Counted from the first letter of the stretch, positions 7,996-19,031 are shown. The stretch: DNA of 20,036 bases from Umbelopsis ramanniana AG (GCF_025399195.1 NW_026252130.1:1-20036), one strand, 5' to 3'. Made by a program: numbers and translations. Notes: a model not told the origin generated them from the letters alone.

Positions 7996-10900
7996 TTACG
8001 ATAACCATGGATGGTTCAATACACCATCGATAGTTGGCCGCTTCTCAACATCTCTGTTCAACATACTCTTGATCAAATCGATGGAACCTATAAAATGCAT
8101 GGGTGAGCCGAAGGGAACAGGAAAGCCAAACATATACATGCTATCTCTCTCTCTATGCTTACCTTCGCAGAACTCAAAAGGAATTCGAAGCTCGCGAGCA
8201 AGAATCTCATCAATGTTATAAAATGGGTTCTCCTTGTAAATCATGGTGTATAAAAGGATTCCCAGGCTCCAGATATCTTGAGGTGGACCTTCATATGGGT
8301 TGCCTTGGAGAACTTCCGGTGCACAATAATCAAGTGTTCCAGAAAAGGTATCGAATCGCTTGCCTTCTTTCACATAGTTGGCGCTTCCAAAGTCTATGAG
8401 TAAGGCCGTTCCATTCTCATCCAGAATGACGTTTTCATCCTTAATATCTCTGTGAACCATCTTGTTGTGATGTAAATGGCGAATGGCTTCGCCTATTTGT
8501 CGAAAGATGGATTTAATCTCGTGTTCGCTCATTTCACGATTAAGCTCAATATAGTCGAACAAATCCAAGCCTTCACCATGTAGATCCATGACGATATAGT
8601 AGTAATCTTCATCTTCAAAGTAGTCGACTGGTAGATAAAAAAAAACGTTGTTGTGTCAGTTAAGGCATTGTCAGCTATGCTCATTGCATACATCAGGAGA
8701 TAAAGTATAGCCGTGCTAATCTTTTTCATTCATGTCAAACACTGTCGTTGGTACTTACGCATGTGGCAACAATTGATATGTGGGATACGTTGAAGAGTAT
8801 GTAATATGTGTATCTCTAATGGGACCATTCTTAGATGCCGATCTCTGTATATCGCGAATATGGGTTAGTTAAGTGTGCCTAGTCCTTGGGCATGACCTAT
8901 TTTTTCTCACCTGATCCAGCTGTCGACAAGAATGCGAGATTTTACAACATATTTGATAACCACTTTGTTCTGATAGGAAGATAAACATTGGAATGAGAGA
9001 GGTTTAATCAATGTCATCATAGTCTCGTGCCTCGGAAGTTCTATGCGTTACCTTTTCAGGATCATCAAGCTTATATGCGAGCTTAACCATACCATAGGCA
9101 CCTTGGCCTAAAGAGTCCATGATGCAATAATCGGATATGTTGGTTTTGAGAGTAAGGGCGGAATAGTTGAGCATGGACACCGGAGGAGTTCGGGATGGTG
9201 GAGGGGTATTAGGATGTACATTGCTTGGTAGTCGTAGTAGTGTTGCAGCAACAGACGGAAGCTTGTTTACGGGTGGAGTTGGCTGAACAGAGCTCGGCAT
9301 GGGCTCATTGAGAGGAACGACTTTTCTATCAACCTGGGGAGACCCAAATGAACTGACTCCAAATGATTTCAATTGTGGTCGTATTATGGGTGGTGTTGTA
9401 GATGGCGGTGATGGGGGTGTCGAATTGCGATGTACCATAGAAGGATGTGGTGGGGATGGAGGAGATGCCTTAGGGGCAGCAATAGGCGACTTTAATACTA
9501 GTGGGGATTCTGATGGTGTGGAGATGGATGACCGAAGCTTAACTGCTGGAAAATTTGAAACTGAACTGCCAAATTGCTGATTATTTGAGCCGACTTTGCT
9601 CTTGTGGCCATATTTCGAGAACGTTGATACTCGATCAAACATAATCCAAACGGCAATCAACTCTCCTTCCGTCATGTCCATGATCCGAAGTTGTAATTGG
9701 ATTTCAAACCATGTCCCATCTCGATGAACAGCTTGAATTACAGGCAGCGGTTTCTCTTGACTCGTGGTTGTGAGTGTTCGAGTATGCGGAATGTTGAACT
9801 GACCGGTGGATCCCACTTTCGTGATGCGTGATGACTGTTCTCTTTCCAATAATATTTTTCGACAGGTGAAATGGTCGATGATGTTGGAGCATTTTGTAAT
9901 GATTTCCTTTTCCAGACCTTTCAAAATGGTAGGCAGCTGCGGTAGCAGCTCACTAATGTTCTTCTTTTCTATGAGGTCTTCTTGAGAATAACCAAAAAGG
10001 TATTTGGCGGGAACAGAGTTGATACTCTGTATAAGGCCGTCTTGATGGATAGTGACAAGTCCAGCAATAGTGGGAATGGAGATGACTTTGATGTGGTGCA
10101 TGGCCATACCGTTAGGTGAAGTTGGGCTTGTAGACACCTTTGACTTAACAATAACAGGAAATTTGGCGCCGAACGAAGTACAACTACCGTAAAATTTGTA
10201 CTTGTTAAGTTCTGAGAGGTTCAATGGTGCGTCCTTCTCAGTTGAATCATGGTAACCAGAATCAGTCAACCGTAGGTTTGAGCAATCTGGAATCAGAGTC
10301 TCTATCCTCTTGCCAATGAGGGCGTCTGCCGAATATCCGTAAAGGTCGTTCACAGCACCATTAACTTCTTTGATAACACCCTACAAATAAACAATTGAGT
10401 TTTTGATATGTTTGACGCTGAAGTCAGGGGCCTTGGCAAACCGGACTCAGAGCTAAAAACTCCTATGTCACTTACTGTGGAGGTAACGATCATTGAAACA
10501 AGACTTTCCGCGATTTCTTCAAAAATCCAGATATATATAGGAGCTCCAGTGACATCCTTCTTCTGCTTGAGCCACAAGGAAGCAGCTGATTTGGATCCAT
10601 TTCGTTTAATAATGGGTAGCTGTGACGTAATCATAAGGATGCGATATTAATAAAATGAAGCCTATGCCAGTTTGAAAAAGGCGGGAAAAAGTACATACAA
10701 CTTTGCCGCATATTAAAACGTTGCCGCGATCATGATGCTCTGTTGATATTCCCTTCATCTCAGATGACCTTGTATTCAACAAGTGCTGTAACCGTTCTTT
10801 GCTTGACTCCTCAAAGACGTTTAAAAGCGATTGTCCGACATACGACTTGTCATAACCAAAGCATAAAGAGGCGATATCATTGAACAATAAAATTTTGCCG

Positions 10901-11658
10901 CTTTCATTGGTCGTGACAATGCATTGGTTTTGAGGTAAAAATCGGGTGGGTGGATGAAGTGCTTGGGATTGACCTGGCCTGGCTGTTAAGGGCATCAAGT
11001 CTGTATCAATGGAATTTCTGCGATTGGTCAAAATCACATCAAGAGCATGCTGGGTATCGATAGGATCAAATGCAGTCTGCGTTCGGCGAGCCCGGGGGCT
11101 TGAAGAACGTTCAAAAGCAGGGCGTTTCATGTCCGGCAGTTCTCCAATTTCGTCTGAGACGGGACATTCTTCCAGTTTGCCATTTTCAAGTCGGTCTCGA
11201 AGTTTTTTCATAAAATCAAAACTACGATTCACTACATTGCGCCTTGTATCAAAAGTGTTCTGGTCTCTGAAGGGTTGAGTGAATCCAAAACTATGCAGCG
11301 ATTCTTCCGTGAACCGCGCTATCTCACGACAACTTTTCCGATGGACTTTACTTTGCGTTGGTGTGACAGAGCCGGTATTTTCTCGTAGGCGTATTAAACC
11401 ATTTGCTTGACTCAGGAGTTCATCCTCTTCCTTTTCTTCAAAGGGCTCGTCGTCGTCGTCATGTTTACCAGATATTTCCGGTGAAGCAACAAACGTTTCA
11501 TTCGGGCTAATGGAAGGTTTGGTTAGAATGAATTCCAAGTTAGTCAATGGGTACACAAATATGTCAAGCAGTGTGCTTTAAAGTTACCTTCGACTGAAGT
11601 AGTCACCACCGGCGTGCTTTATGACACCATACTGTGGAGCTAAAAAGAAAGACAACAT
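7996..11658 (-). CDS. PSK1: PAS-domain serine/threonine kinase (PAS kinase)
   Basis: Eight minus-strand exons: 11588-11658, 10699-11506, 10476-10619, 9052-10380, 8911-8969, 8759-8844, 8163-8627 and 7996-8087; all junctions are GT-AG and keep frame, giving 1017 aa. The N-terminus is acidic and disordered. PAS-type modules lie at about 215-335 (SLCFGYDKSYVGQSLLNVFE), 335-375 (NDLYGYSADALIGKRIETLIP) and 446-560 (AKYLFGYSQEDLIEKKN), followed by HRDGTWFEIQLQLRIMD. A Ser/Pro-rich linker leads to the kinase: GQGAYG loop (766-771), VVIKY Lys790, Glu814 in PLEIHIL, HRDIKDEN with Asp893, DFG Asp911, and GTLDYCAPEVLQGNPYEG. The segment YKENPFYNIDEIL is diagnostic of fungal PAS kinases. In yeast, Psk1/2 redirect glucose toward wall glucan and regulate glycogen synthase; that role is inferred here. 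ATG 11658 was chosen because only this small first exon joins exon 2 in phase; it is the least certain part. Confidence 0.93.
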
Positions 11659-12040
11659 TAATACCGACCATGGTAGTCTAGACGATAGTCATTGTATAAT
11701 TTAGCTGGGTTCATTACTGGTGTATAACGGCATTGGAATGGTCCTCAACAAGCACGAATGGGCACAACAGCTCCCTCAAAAAAAATTAAAAAATTGCCGG
11801 TCACACTGTAAATTGCCCAGTGTGCGCAGAAACCATGTCGACCCAGGCTTTGGCAAATGAAAAAAAAAACGTGGATGGCCAACGCTGCTGTCTGACTGGT
11901 TCCCTTCAAAAGGGTTGTTTAAAATAACATAAACACGGAAATACTTGTTATTGAACAACGAACGGCTCTGTCTCTGTTTTTAGTATAAGGCAGCGCGATT
12001 CGACCACCTTCGGGAATTATGTGGAAGAAGTAGAGGGTTT
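11659..12040. other. Upstream region of PAS kinase
   Basis: Minus-strand promoter region of the PAS kinase. The plus strand carries a short ATG-initiated frame at 11834-11926 (30 codons, starting MSTQALANEKK) and a splice-acceptor-like pyrimidine tract ending in tttttag at about 11980, just before the frame that enters the small ORF at 12041. A donor joining the two in phase was not convincing (only GTGGAT near 11870 fits). Confidence 0.4.
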
Positions 12041-12238
12041 ATGAGTAAAGAGTACGTGAAGACGGGTTTCTCTGTTATAAAAATAGATAAACATGCTGTG
12101 GTCACCGAGGGCAGCGAGCTAATGAGCGGGATGGCCCAAGAAAAAACCCTGGGTTTGGGCACCGTGCATTCAATAAAGCAAATGGGTCGAGGGTGCATTC
12201 CCAAACAGTATGATTTGCCCATTTGGAGGCATAAATGA
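12041..12238 (+). CDS. Doubtful small ORF, possibly the end of an unrecognised gene
   Basis: A 65-codon frame from ATG 12041 to TGA; the frame is open back to a tttttag at about 11980, which looks like a 3' splice site, so it could be the last exon of a gene (about 85 codons). The residues (KTGFSVIKIDKHAVVTEGSE and MGRGCIPKQYDLPIWRHK) have a balanced, protein-like composition, but I recognise no family. The opposite strand is also open for 94 codons, which lowers confidence. It could equally be a relic of a transposable element. Confidence 0.25.
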   Translation: MSKEYVKTGFSVIKIDKHAVVTEGSELMSGMAQEKTLGLGTVHSIKQMGRGCIPKQYDLPIWRHK

Positions 12239-12775
12239 ACGCTTTGCACGAGAGCGTCGATCATGTTTGGATCTTGAAGTTTTCACGGGTGACTATCATG
12301 GTCTATCATATCGTAGCGGCCACGTAGTTTATTACGTACCATACTAATGTCCACAATAGCTTGGATCGGTTGCGCTTGAATTCACCGATCAATATCGAGG
12401 AAAGCATTGTGTGACCTACCACAGAGAGATTAATATAACTATTTTTACGGAGAGGTTTTTAAGTTTATAATATGCTTCTATCCAAGTGGATGTATCCATG
12501 TTGTATGGTATGAAAATAGAGAAATGATGGGATAAAATCGCGTATATCGGGCAGCGCGTATGTTAAGGCAAGGCATCAATTTAATAAATATGGGCAGAGC
12601 CCTTGCTAACGCCCATGTTACACTAAATTAACTTGCAGATTGAGGTAAAAAAAAAAAAAAACCGAAAATATCTAACATTCGTTAGAAGGCTAAACGGAGC
12701 GTCCCATCTCTTCTCTTCTCTTTCAACCCTTCCTCATCCTTTATTTTTAAACCGTAGCGCAGGTCGCCACAGCCC
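12239..12775. other. Upstream region of the LysM gene, with a 15-A homopolymer
   Basis: AT-rich, with no convincing frame. A run of 15 A lies at 12647-12661. A CT-rich leader (about 12703-12740) sits just before the LysM start codon, as in other genes here. No tRNA or other RNA motif was seen. Confidence 0.55.
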
Positions 12776-13759
12776 ATGAAGTTTCTATATATCCTATCCG
12801 CATCCGTGCTTTTGCATCAAGCCGCTGTGCGCGCTAGTTACCAAGCAACAGCCGGAAGTTGCCCCAATACCTATGAAGCTCAAGCAGGCGATACATGCCC
12901 CACCATTGCTACTCGATTTAAGACCACCACCAACTCTCTCGAAGCGTGGAATCCCAATTTCGATTGCAATAGTCTAGCAGCCAATGACATCCTCTGTATT
13001 TCGGCACCTTACAACCTACCCTCCACCGCCGTTTCAACCACCGCCGCGTCAGCTACTACCAGCGCAGCCGCCATTCCCACTGCCCACCCTCATGGCATGA
13101 CGATCACCTTGAACAGCGCAAAGGACTTTTGTCTATTCTTACCTCCCAAAGCTGGCGGTGATGTAGCCTCAAGTGGTAAGTATGGTTACAATGGTTTAAC
13201 CTAACCAATCGTTGCGAGCATTCCCTAATATGGCAAAACGTGTCCGTTTTCAGAGAAGACAGCTCGTACTTTCTGTACATCCAAGCAAAAGAACGCTCCT
13301 GGCGCCAAATTGTTCCCTGATGGATTGATTTTGTCCTCCCATTTCGTCCACAACAAAACCGCCGACTATGTTCAAATCACAGGTCTCATGAATCCTACCG
13401 CTTACAATATGTCGCTGAAAGACGAAGGTGGCCAATTCGATGTCAAAAGTCCGCACGGAGCCGTGTGTGCTGGCTATGCAGCCTTCTTAGCCATTGTGGA
13501 ACCCGCTCAAGGTGACTACTGTGTCCGATGCTGTAATACCAACACCAAGGAATTATGTACCACTGGAAGATCGCAAGATGGTTGCTGGAACCTTATCAAG
13601 GGCAACTACGGCGGTCCCAAGGTCAATTATGGTCAGTCCTCAGCTCACTCCACGGCCAGCCACAAGAAGACTTCTAGCGTAAAGCACAGCCAAAAGAAGA
13701 CCACTCACAAGACCACTCACCATGCCGCTGCCACTCCCGCTCCTGGATATGTTATGTAA
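12776..13759 (+). CDS. Secreted LysM-domain protein with a Cys-rich C-terminal domain
   Basis: Two exons, 12776-13175 and 13254-13759, flank a 78-bp gtaagt...ttcag intron and give 301 aa. Residues 1-20 form a signal peptide (MKFLYILSASVLLHQAAVRA). Residues about 33-76 are one LysM, starting YEAQAGDTCPTIATRF and including WNPNFDCNSL and NDILCISAP, with four Cys in the fungal arrangement. A Thr/Ser/Ala linker (80-105) precedes a second extracellular domain (about 107-235) marked by DFCLFLPPKAGGD, FCTSKQKNAPGAKLFPDG, GGQFDVKSPHGAVCAGY, DYCVRCCNT and GCWNLIKGNYGG. I believe this architecture recurs in secreted proteins of early-diverging and some basidiomycete fungi. The tail is Lys/His/Thr-rich. 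LysM binds GlcNAc polymers, so binding of chitin or peptidoglycan at the wall is likely. No GPI signal is seen, so it is probably secreted or wall-retained. Confidence 0.88.
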
Positions 13760-14003
13760 AAGTAGCGGTATATTTTTTAAAAAAAGTGCTCTAGTAAAAG
13801 TCACGGTGAATGCTTTCAGCAATACTTAGGCTACTGTTTGCCTGTCCATAATTTGTCAATGCAAAATTTTCGAGATAAGAGTTATAAGGGGGGTTCGTCA
13901 GACGATTAGAGGTAATGCCAACCACAATGTGGATTGCACGCGGGCCAATCAAGTGATGCCAGGGTACCTCTTGTCAACTTCTCTGATTACTGTTGTCTTG
14001 TAG

Positions 14004-14459
14004 ATCTATTGTGCCTTGCACCATACGAAGGACATTGGTTATGGATCATCCTTATTAGTTCTTCCCTCAAGGAAAGTGTATATTCATCACATCAAAACCA
14101 TTGATCAAGCTTGCAAATCGATCCTTGATGACCACCCAAATATTACCATCATTGCCAATGAAAGCGGCCAGTTCAACTCTACATCACCAGAGTACAGACC
14201 CTTTGTTACAAGGCCATTATATTTCCAAATTTGTCTCAGAAAAGTACACAATGCAACCATCCTGAAACTCTGGGAGTTCAACACCAGCCCAGCGTGCTCC
14301 AATGACGCGCTCCTGTCGAGATGTGTGCATGTGGCTACCCGACAGGACCCTTTTATAATGTCAACTATCATCGTTGGAAACCTCCACCACTTTATATGCA
14401 CTAACAATGTATGTCGTATAATTTGGAATAGGGATGTTAACGCAGCACGGCCTTCTTAG
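14004..14459 (+). pseudogene. TnpB/Fanzor-like transposon protein, C-terminal relic
   Basis: The frame is open from a tgtag acceptor-like site (14003) to TAG at 14457-14459; there is no ATG near its start. Motifs in order match the C-terminal half of TnpB/Fanzor (OrfB) proteins: NESGQFNSTSPEYRPF (glycine/serine loop), LKLWEFNTSPACS in the place of the usual 'DE.RTS..C' segment, then FICTNNVCRIIWNRDVNAAR, which matches the zinc-knuckle followed by the RuvC-III motif NRDVNAA. It stops three residues after NAAR, where relatives continue. A second frame downstream (about 14486-14520) reads RPDPFHHHRS, like the usual C-terminal RP.PF tail, so a frameshift is likely. The first 'C..C' pair is also damaged. 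No N-terminal half or terminal repeats were found. Family assignment is by motif order only. Confidence 0.5.
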
Positions 14460-15141
14460 GTATCCCTATGGTCTACCAAGTGGATCGCCCAGATCCTTTT
14501 CATCACCACCGTTCCCTATCCCCCGAGTGTGCGAGTCACTGGCGTCTTGCAAGCGGCCACGCCCGCGTAGGAAGTAATTTGTAGTTCAGAGACAGCGCAT
14601 AATGGCCACTGTTTATTATAAATGGAGGATTTATTATTTGTGCACACCTTAAAATTTTGAAAGTCAGGCGGAAGAGTGTGTGAGGCAACTATTTCCGACA
14701 GTGCGTGAAATACTTTAAAGATGTATTACAACCCTTTTACCATGGCAACATGCACTGAATTTATTACATTCCAACGTAATGGCGAAACATGCGCAGGACA
14801 TTTTATTTCAAATCAATGCTAATTTAGCTACAGTCTTTACCTTCGTCGTTTATCAGTCGCCTTTTCTATCGGTCAGCGACTTCTCGGGAGAGCAAAAAAA
14901 AACACCACGACACGATGCGGCCTCACAGTCACGTGAATTTCCAATTTTATAGTACATTTCTACATAAAAAATTTGGACAAAAAAAAAGACTTTTACTCGG
15001 TGGAAAGACTCGGTGGAAGCCAGGTGGCCGTTTATGGCAATCCATGGAAGCGGAGTTTAGGAGGCAGGCAATGGCTAAATACCTCGATGCCATGAATTCC
15101 TTCTTCCCCTTTGCTTTCTTTCTTCTATTTCCTCTAAAATA
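14460..15141. other. Upstream region of the glycine dehydrogenase gene
   Basis: It begins with the out-of-frame tail of the TnpB-like relic, then AT-rich sequence. A 75-codon plus-strand frame (14915-15142) ends in TAATG, overlapping the start codon of the next gene. A short direct repeat, ACTCGGTGGAA, occurs twice at about 14996-15017. The last 45 bases are CT-rich, a likely transcription-start or leader element. No RNA gene was seen. Confidence 0.5.
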
Positions 15142-18100
15142 ATGCTCTCCCGTATTGCTCTTCGTTCAGCAAGAGCTTATGCTGCTCAAGGAAGACTGGT
15201 GAGCAGATCTACCGTTCTGTCACGGGCTGCTCATAATGCCGCCAAGCCGCCAGCTAGAGATGCCTTTGCACCTTTGGATACCTTCGCTCGTCGTCATTTG
15301 GGTTCAGAACCAAAGGAGGTCGGTGCTATGTTGAAGCAGGTGGGTGTCAAGAACATGGACGAAATGGTTGGAAAGACCATTCCTCCCTCTATTCGTTCTC
15401 CAAAGAATTTGGCGTTGGATCACGGATTCCCTGAGCGGGCTTTGTTGGATCGTCTCAAGTCCATTGGTGCAAAGAACAAGGTGTTCCGTTCTTACATTGG
15501 TATGGGTTATACCGACACTGTCGTTCCCAATGTCATTCTTCGTAACGTTCTAGAGAACCCTGCTTGGTATACTCAGGTAGGTTTTGAAGTGGCTTGTAGG
15601 TCAAAATTTTGACACATTGATAGATTAACGTTTTCTTGTTTATCTATTGTAGTACACACCCTATCAACCCGAAATTTCACAAGGACGTCTTGAATCCCTT
15701 GTCAACTTTCAAACCATGGTCACTGACCTCACTGGTCTGCCTATCGCCAACGCTTCATTGTTGGATGAAGGTACTGCTGCTGCTGAAGCCATGATCATGT
15801 GCTGGCAATCCACCCGTAAGGGTCGCAACACATTTGTCGTGGATGAAAACTGCCACCCTCAAACCATTGCTTGCGTTCAAATGCGTGCTGAATCATTCAA
15901 CATCAACGTGGTTGTTGGTAAGGTAGATGATGCTATGTTGGAGAAGCATGGAAAGGATATCACTGGTGTTTTGATTCAGGTAAGTTTGACCGATCGAAAT
16001 TTTTGTCTGGATTTCCCACGTGAATAGCCCCTAAACAGAGTTCCTTGCTTTTCCCTCAGTACCCAGACACCAGAGGTAATGTCGCCGACTATGAACAACT
16101 CACTAAGGCTGTCCATACCGCTGGCGGTCAAGTCGTCGTCGCCACCGACCTTTTGTCTTTGACCTTGCTTAAGGCTCCTGGTGAATTTGGCGCTGATATT
16201 GCTCTTGGTAACTCTCAACGCTTTGGTGTTCCTCTCGGCTATGGTGGCCCCCATGCCGCTTTCTTTGCCTGCAAGGATGAACACAAGCGTCGTATCCCAG
16301 GAAGAATTGTTGGTGTGTCCAAGGATGCTCATGGCAAGCCTGCCTATCGTCTCGCTCTTCAAACTCGTGAGCAACATATTCGTCGTGAAAAGGCTACTTC
16401 CAACATCTGTACCGCTCAGGCTCTTCTCGCTAATATGGCTGCCATGTATGCTGTCTACCACGGTCCTGACGTAAGTTTAAAAACACAGCGAGCGCATCCG
16501 GTGTAATGTGAGGCAAAGACTGACTTTGAATTTGTTGGCTTGGATCATTTTTTCCTTCTCTAGGGCTTGAAAGCTATTGCTCAGCGCATTCACAACTTGA
16601 CCGCCGTTTTGGCTGAAGGCATCAAGCAAGCCGGTCACTCCATTGAAAACCCTGTTTATTTCGATACCCTTTCCGTCAAGGTCGATGATGCTTCCACCAT
16701 CATTAACAAGGCTGTTGGTCTCGGTATCAACTTGCGCAAGTTGGATAACAAGACCGTTGCCTTGACTTTGGATGAGACTGTTAGCAAGAATGACATCAAC
16801 GACCTTTTGTCTGTTTTCACCAAGGATGGTGCACTCGACGCCGACAAGATCGCTCAAGCCATCAGCCTTGAATCTACCCCCGCCAGCTTCCCTAGCAACC
16901 TCCAACGTCAGTCCAAGTACTTGCAACACCCCATTTTCAATACCCATCACTCTGAGACAGAATTGCTCCGTTACATCCACTACTTGCAGAGCAAGGATTT
17001 GTCTTTGGTCCATTCCATGATTCCTCTCGGTAGCTGCACCATGAAGTTGAATGCTACCACGGAAATGATTCCTATCACCTGGCCTGAATTTGCCAACATC
17101 CATCCTTTTGCTCCTGTTGATCAGGCTGAGGGTTACTCTATCATGCTCAAGGAATTGGAGAACGACATTGCTGAAATCACTGGTTTCGATGCTGTTTCAT
17201 TGCAACCCAACTCCGGCGCTCAAGGTGAATACGCTGGTCTTCGTGCCATCCGTGCTTTCCATCACGCCAACGGTGATCTCCAGCGTAACGTCTGCTTGAT
17301 CCCTATCTCTGCTCACGGTACTAACCCTGCCTCCGCTGCTATGGCTGGTATGGATGTTGTTATCATCAAGTGCGATAACAAGGGTAACTTGGATATGGAA
17401 GACTTGAAGGCCAAGGCTGAGAAGCACAAGGATCGTTTGGCTGCTATTATGATTACTTACCCATCCACTTTTGGTGTGTTCGAATCTGGTGTCGCTGAAG
17501 CTTGCCAGGTTGTTCACCAACACGGCGGTCAAGTGTATATGGATGGTGCTAACTTGAATGCTCAAATCGGCTTGACTAAGCCTGGTGAAATTGGTGCTGA
17601 TGTTTGCCATTTGAACTTGCACAAGACCTTCTGTATTCCTCACGGTGGTGGTGGTCCCGGTATGGGTCCCATTGCCTGCAAGTCTCACCTTGGTCCTCAC
17701 TTGCCTGGACATCCTGTTATTAAGGTTGGAGGTGAGCAAGCTATTGGTCCTATCTCAGCTGCACCCTACGGTTCTGCTGCCATTCTTCCCATCTCATGGG
17801 CTTATATCAAGATGATGGGTGGTGACGGTCTTCGCCAATCCACCGAGTTGGCCTTGTTGAATGCTAACTACATGGCCAGCCGACTTGCTCCTCACTATGA
17901 GATTCTTTACACCAACGAAAACGGTATGTGCGCTCACGAATTCATTGTCGACATCCGTCCCTTCGGTCAGCTCGCTGGTATCGAAGCTATCGACATTGCC
18001 AAGCGTCTTCAGGATTACGGTTTCCACAGCCCTACCATGTCTTGGCCCGTTGCCAACACTTTGATGATTGAACCCACTGAATCAGAGAGCAAGGCTGAAT

Positions 18101-18458
18101 TGGATCGTTTCTGCGATGCCATGATTTCCATCCGAAAGGAAATCCAAGAAGTCATTGACGAGAAGCAACCTCGTGGTGACAACGTCTTGACCAACTCCCC
18201 CCATCCTCTTAGCCAGCTTATCAACGACAAGTGGGAGAAGTCCTACAGCCGTGAGGTCGCTGCTTACCCCATGGCATACCTTAAGGAGAAGAAGTTCTGG
18301 CCTAGCGTTGGTCGTGTTGGTAAGTAATAACCTGGCGATATGTCCCTCTAAATTTTTCCTTTTACTGACTCTTTCTCTTCTCTAAAGATGACGCATACGG
18401 TGACCGCAACTTGATGTGCACTTGCCCATCCCCCGAAGAATACATCAACGATAACTAG
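15142..18458 (+). CDS. GCV2: Glycine dehydrogenase (decarboxylating), glycine cleavage system P-protein, mitochondrial
   Basis: Exons 15142-15576, 15653-15979, 16060-16470, 16564-18319 and 18388-18458 are joined by four GT-AG introns (76, 80, 93, 68 bp), giving 999 aa, the usual length of the eukaryotic homodimeric P-protein. The enzyme decarboxylates glycine and passes the aminomethyl group to the lipoyl arm of H-protein. The first 35 residues are basic and Ser/Ala-rich ([20 protein letters not shown]), a matrix-targeting peptide. Diagnostic segments are [57 protein letters not shown], and the PLP-lysine site [20 protein letters not shown] with Lys745. The C-terminus is [13 protein letters not shown]. 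Exon 4 holds over half the protein. Codon use is strongly C-biased (AAC, AAG, ACC), suggesting good expression. An AATAAA lies at 18651. Confidence 0.97.
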
Positions 18459-18650
18459 ACTGATTTGGCGCTGCATCCATATCCCCCCCTCGTATCCTTC
18501 TTCTGCATTCAACTGCAATGTTCTAATTCCTTTCTCTTGTAATATCCTCTGTTTTTCTTAACCCCATCATGTCTTTTTTCTTTCGTTCTACTTTGTCGTT
18601 TCCCTCAAATGTAATGTAAAGCAGTTTACCTTTTCAACAAGTGTTCATAT

Positions 18651-18656
18651 AATAAA
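18651..18656 (+). promoter_or_regulatory. Polyadenylation signal of glycine dehydrogenase gene
   Basis: AATAAA is 193 bases after the stop, following a T-rich 3' UTR. The convergent minus-strand gene ends at 18723, so the two 3' UTRs abut or overlap. Confidence 0.5.
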
Positions 18657-18722
18657 TACGATTCAGGTGTAAAAATTATGTCTTATGTACGCATTTGGGA
18701 AGTGAGAAAACATTTACAGAAG

Positions 18723-19031
18723 TTATTGGTTTGAAGCGGTGGAAGCAGTTCTTGAAACGATTGATCGTGGTTGATTCTCTTCCTCTTGGTCTTGTAGCTG
18801 TCGCATTTTTGAAGTGTTACAGCCGCTTCCCTCTGGTTCAGACTGATCCGCCAGAGGCACTTCCGAACAGCTTGATCCAGCGCTGGGTGCCGTCTCTGAT
18901 GGCTCGGCAGGCGGCTTAAAACATGGCCCAAATCTTGCAAGAGACTCGAGCGTCGACGGGGTTGAAGACTACAAAGCGTGGTAGTACTGAACTTTCAATT
19001 CCATAGCGCAGAGATAACTTACTCTTTTCAT
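18723..19031 (-). CDS. Short acidic protein or terminal exon, related to the neighbouring minus-strand gene
   Basis: The minus-strand frame 18723-18968 (81 codons plus TAA) is preceded by a tttgtag acceptor. A 54-bp intron with a gtaagt donor (18969-19022) links it in phase to a three-codon exon starting at ATG 19031, giving 84 aa. The peptide is disordered and Ser/Glu/Pro-rich: LARFGPCFKPPAEPSETAP, then NTSKMRQLQDQEEENQPRS and IVSRTASTASNQ. The stretch from NTSK to IVSR resembles the tail of the gene at 19384-20036 (NTSRKRKLEDEEAGRPRSVV), so the two look like diverged copies. It could instead be the last exon of a longer gene; the alternative frame across the same intron ends CKIWAMF. No domain was recognised. 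Confidence 0.38.

Noticed and set aside
11980-12264. 94-codon minus-strand frame in the PAS kinase/LysM gap
   Set aside because: It begins with ATG, but its Leu/Ser/Cys-rich sequence has no recognisable motif and it overlaps the plus-strand frame at 12041.
15976-17739. Long minus-strand frames (161-208 codons) across glycine dehydrogenase
   Set aside because: Antisense shadows produced by the biased codon use of a highly conserved plus-strand gene.
18695-18919. 74-codon plus-strand frame after glycine dehydrogenase
   Set aside because: No ATG start; it is the complement of the acidic minus-strand exon, which has the better splice signals and a related paralogous tail.
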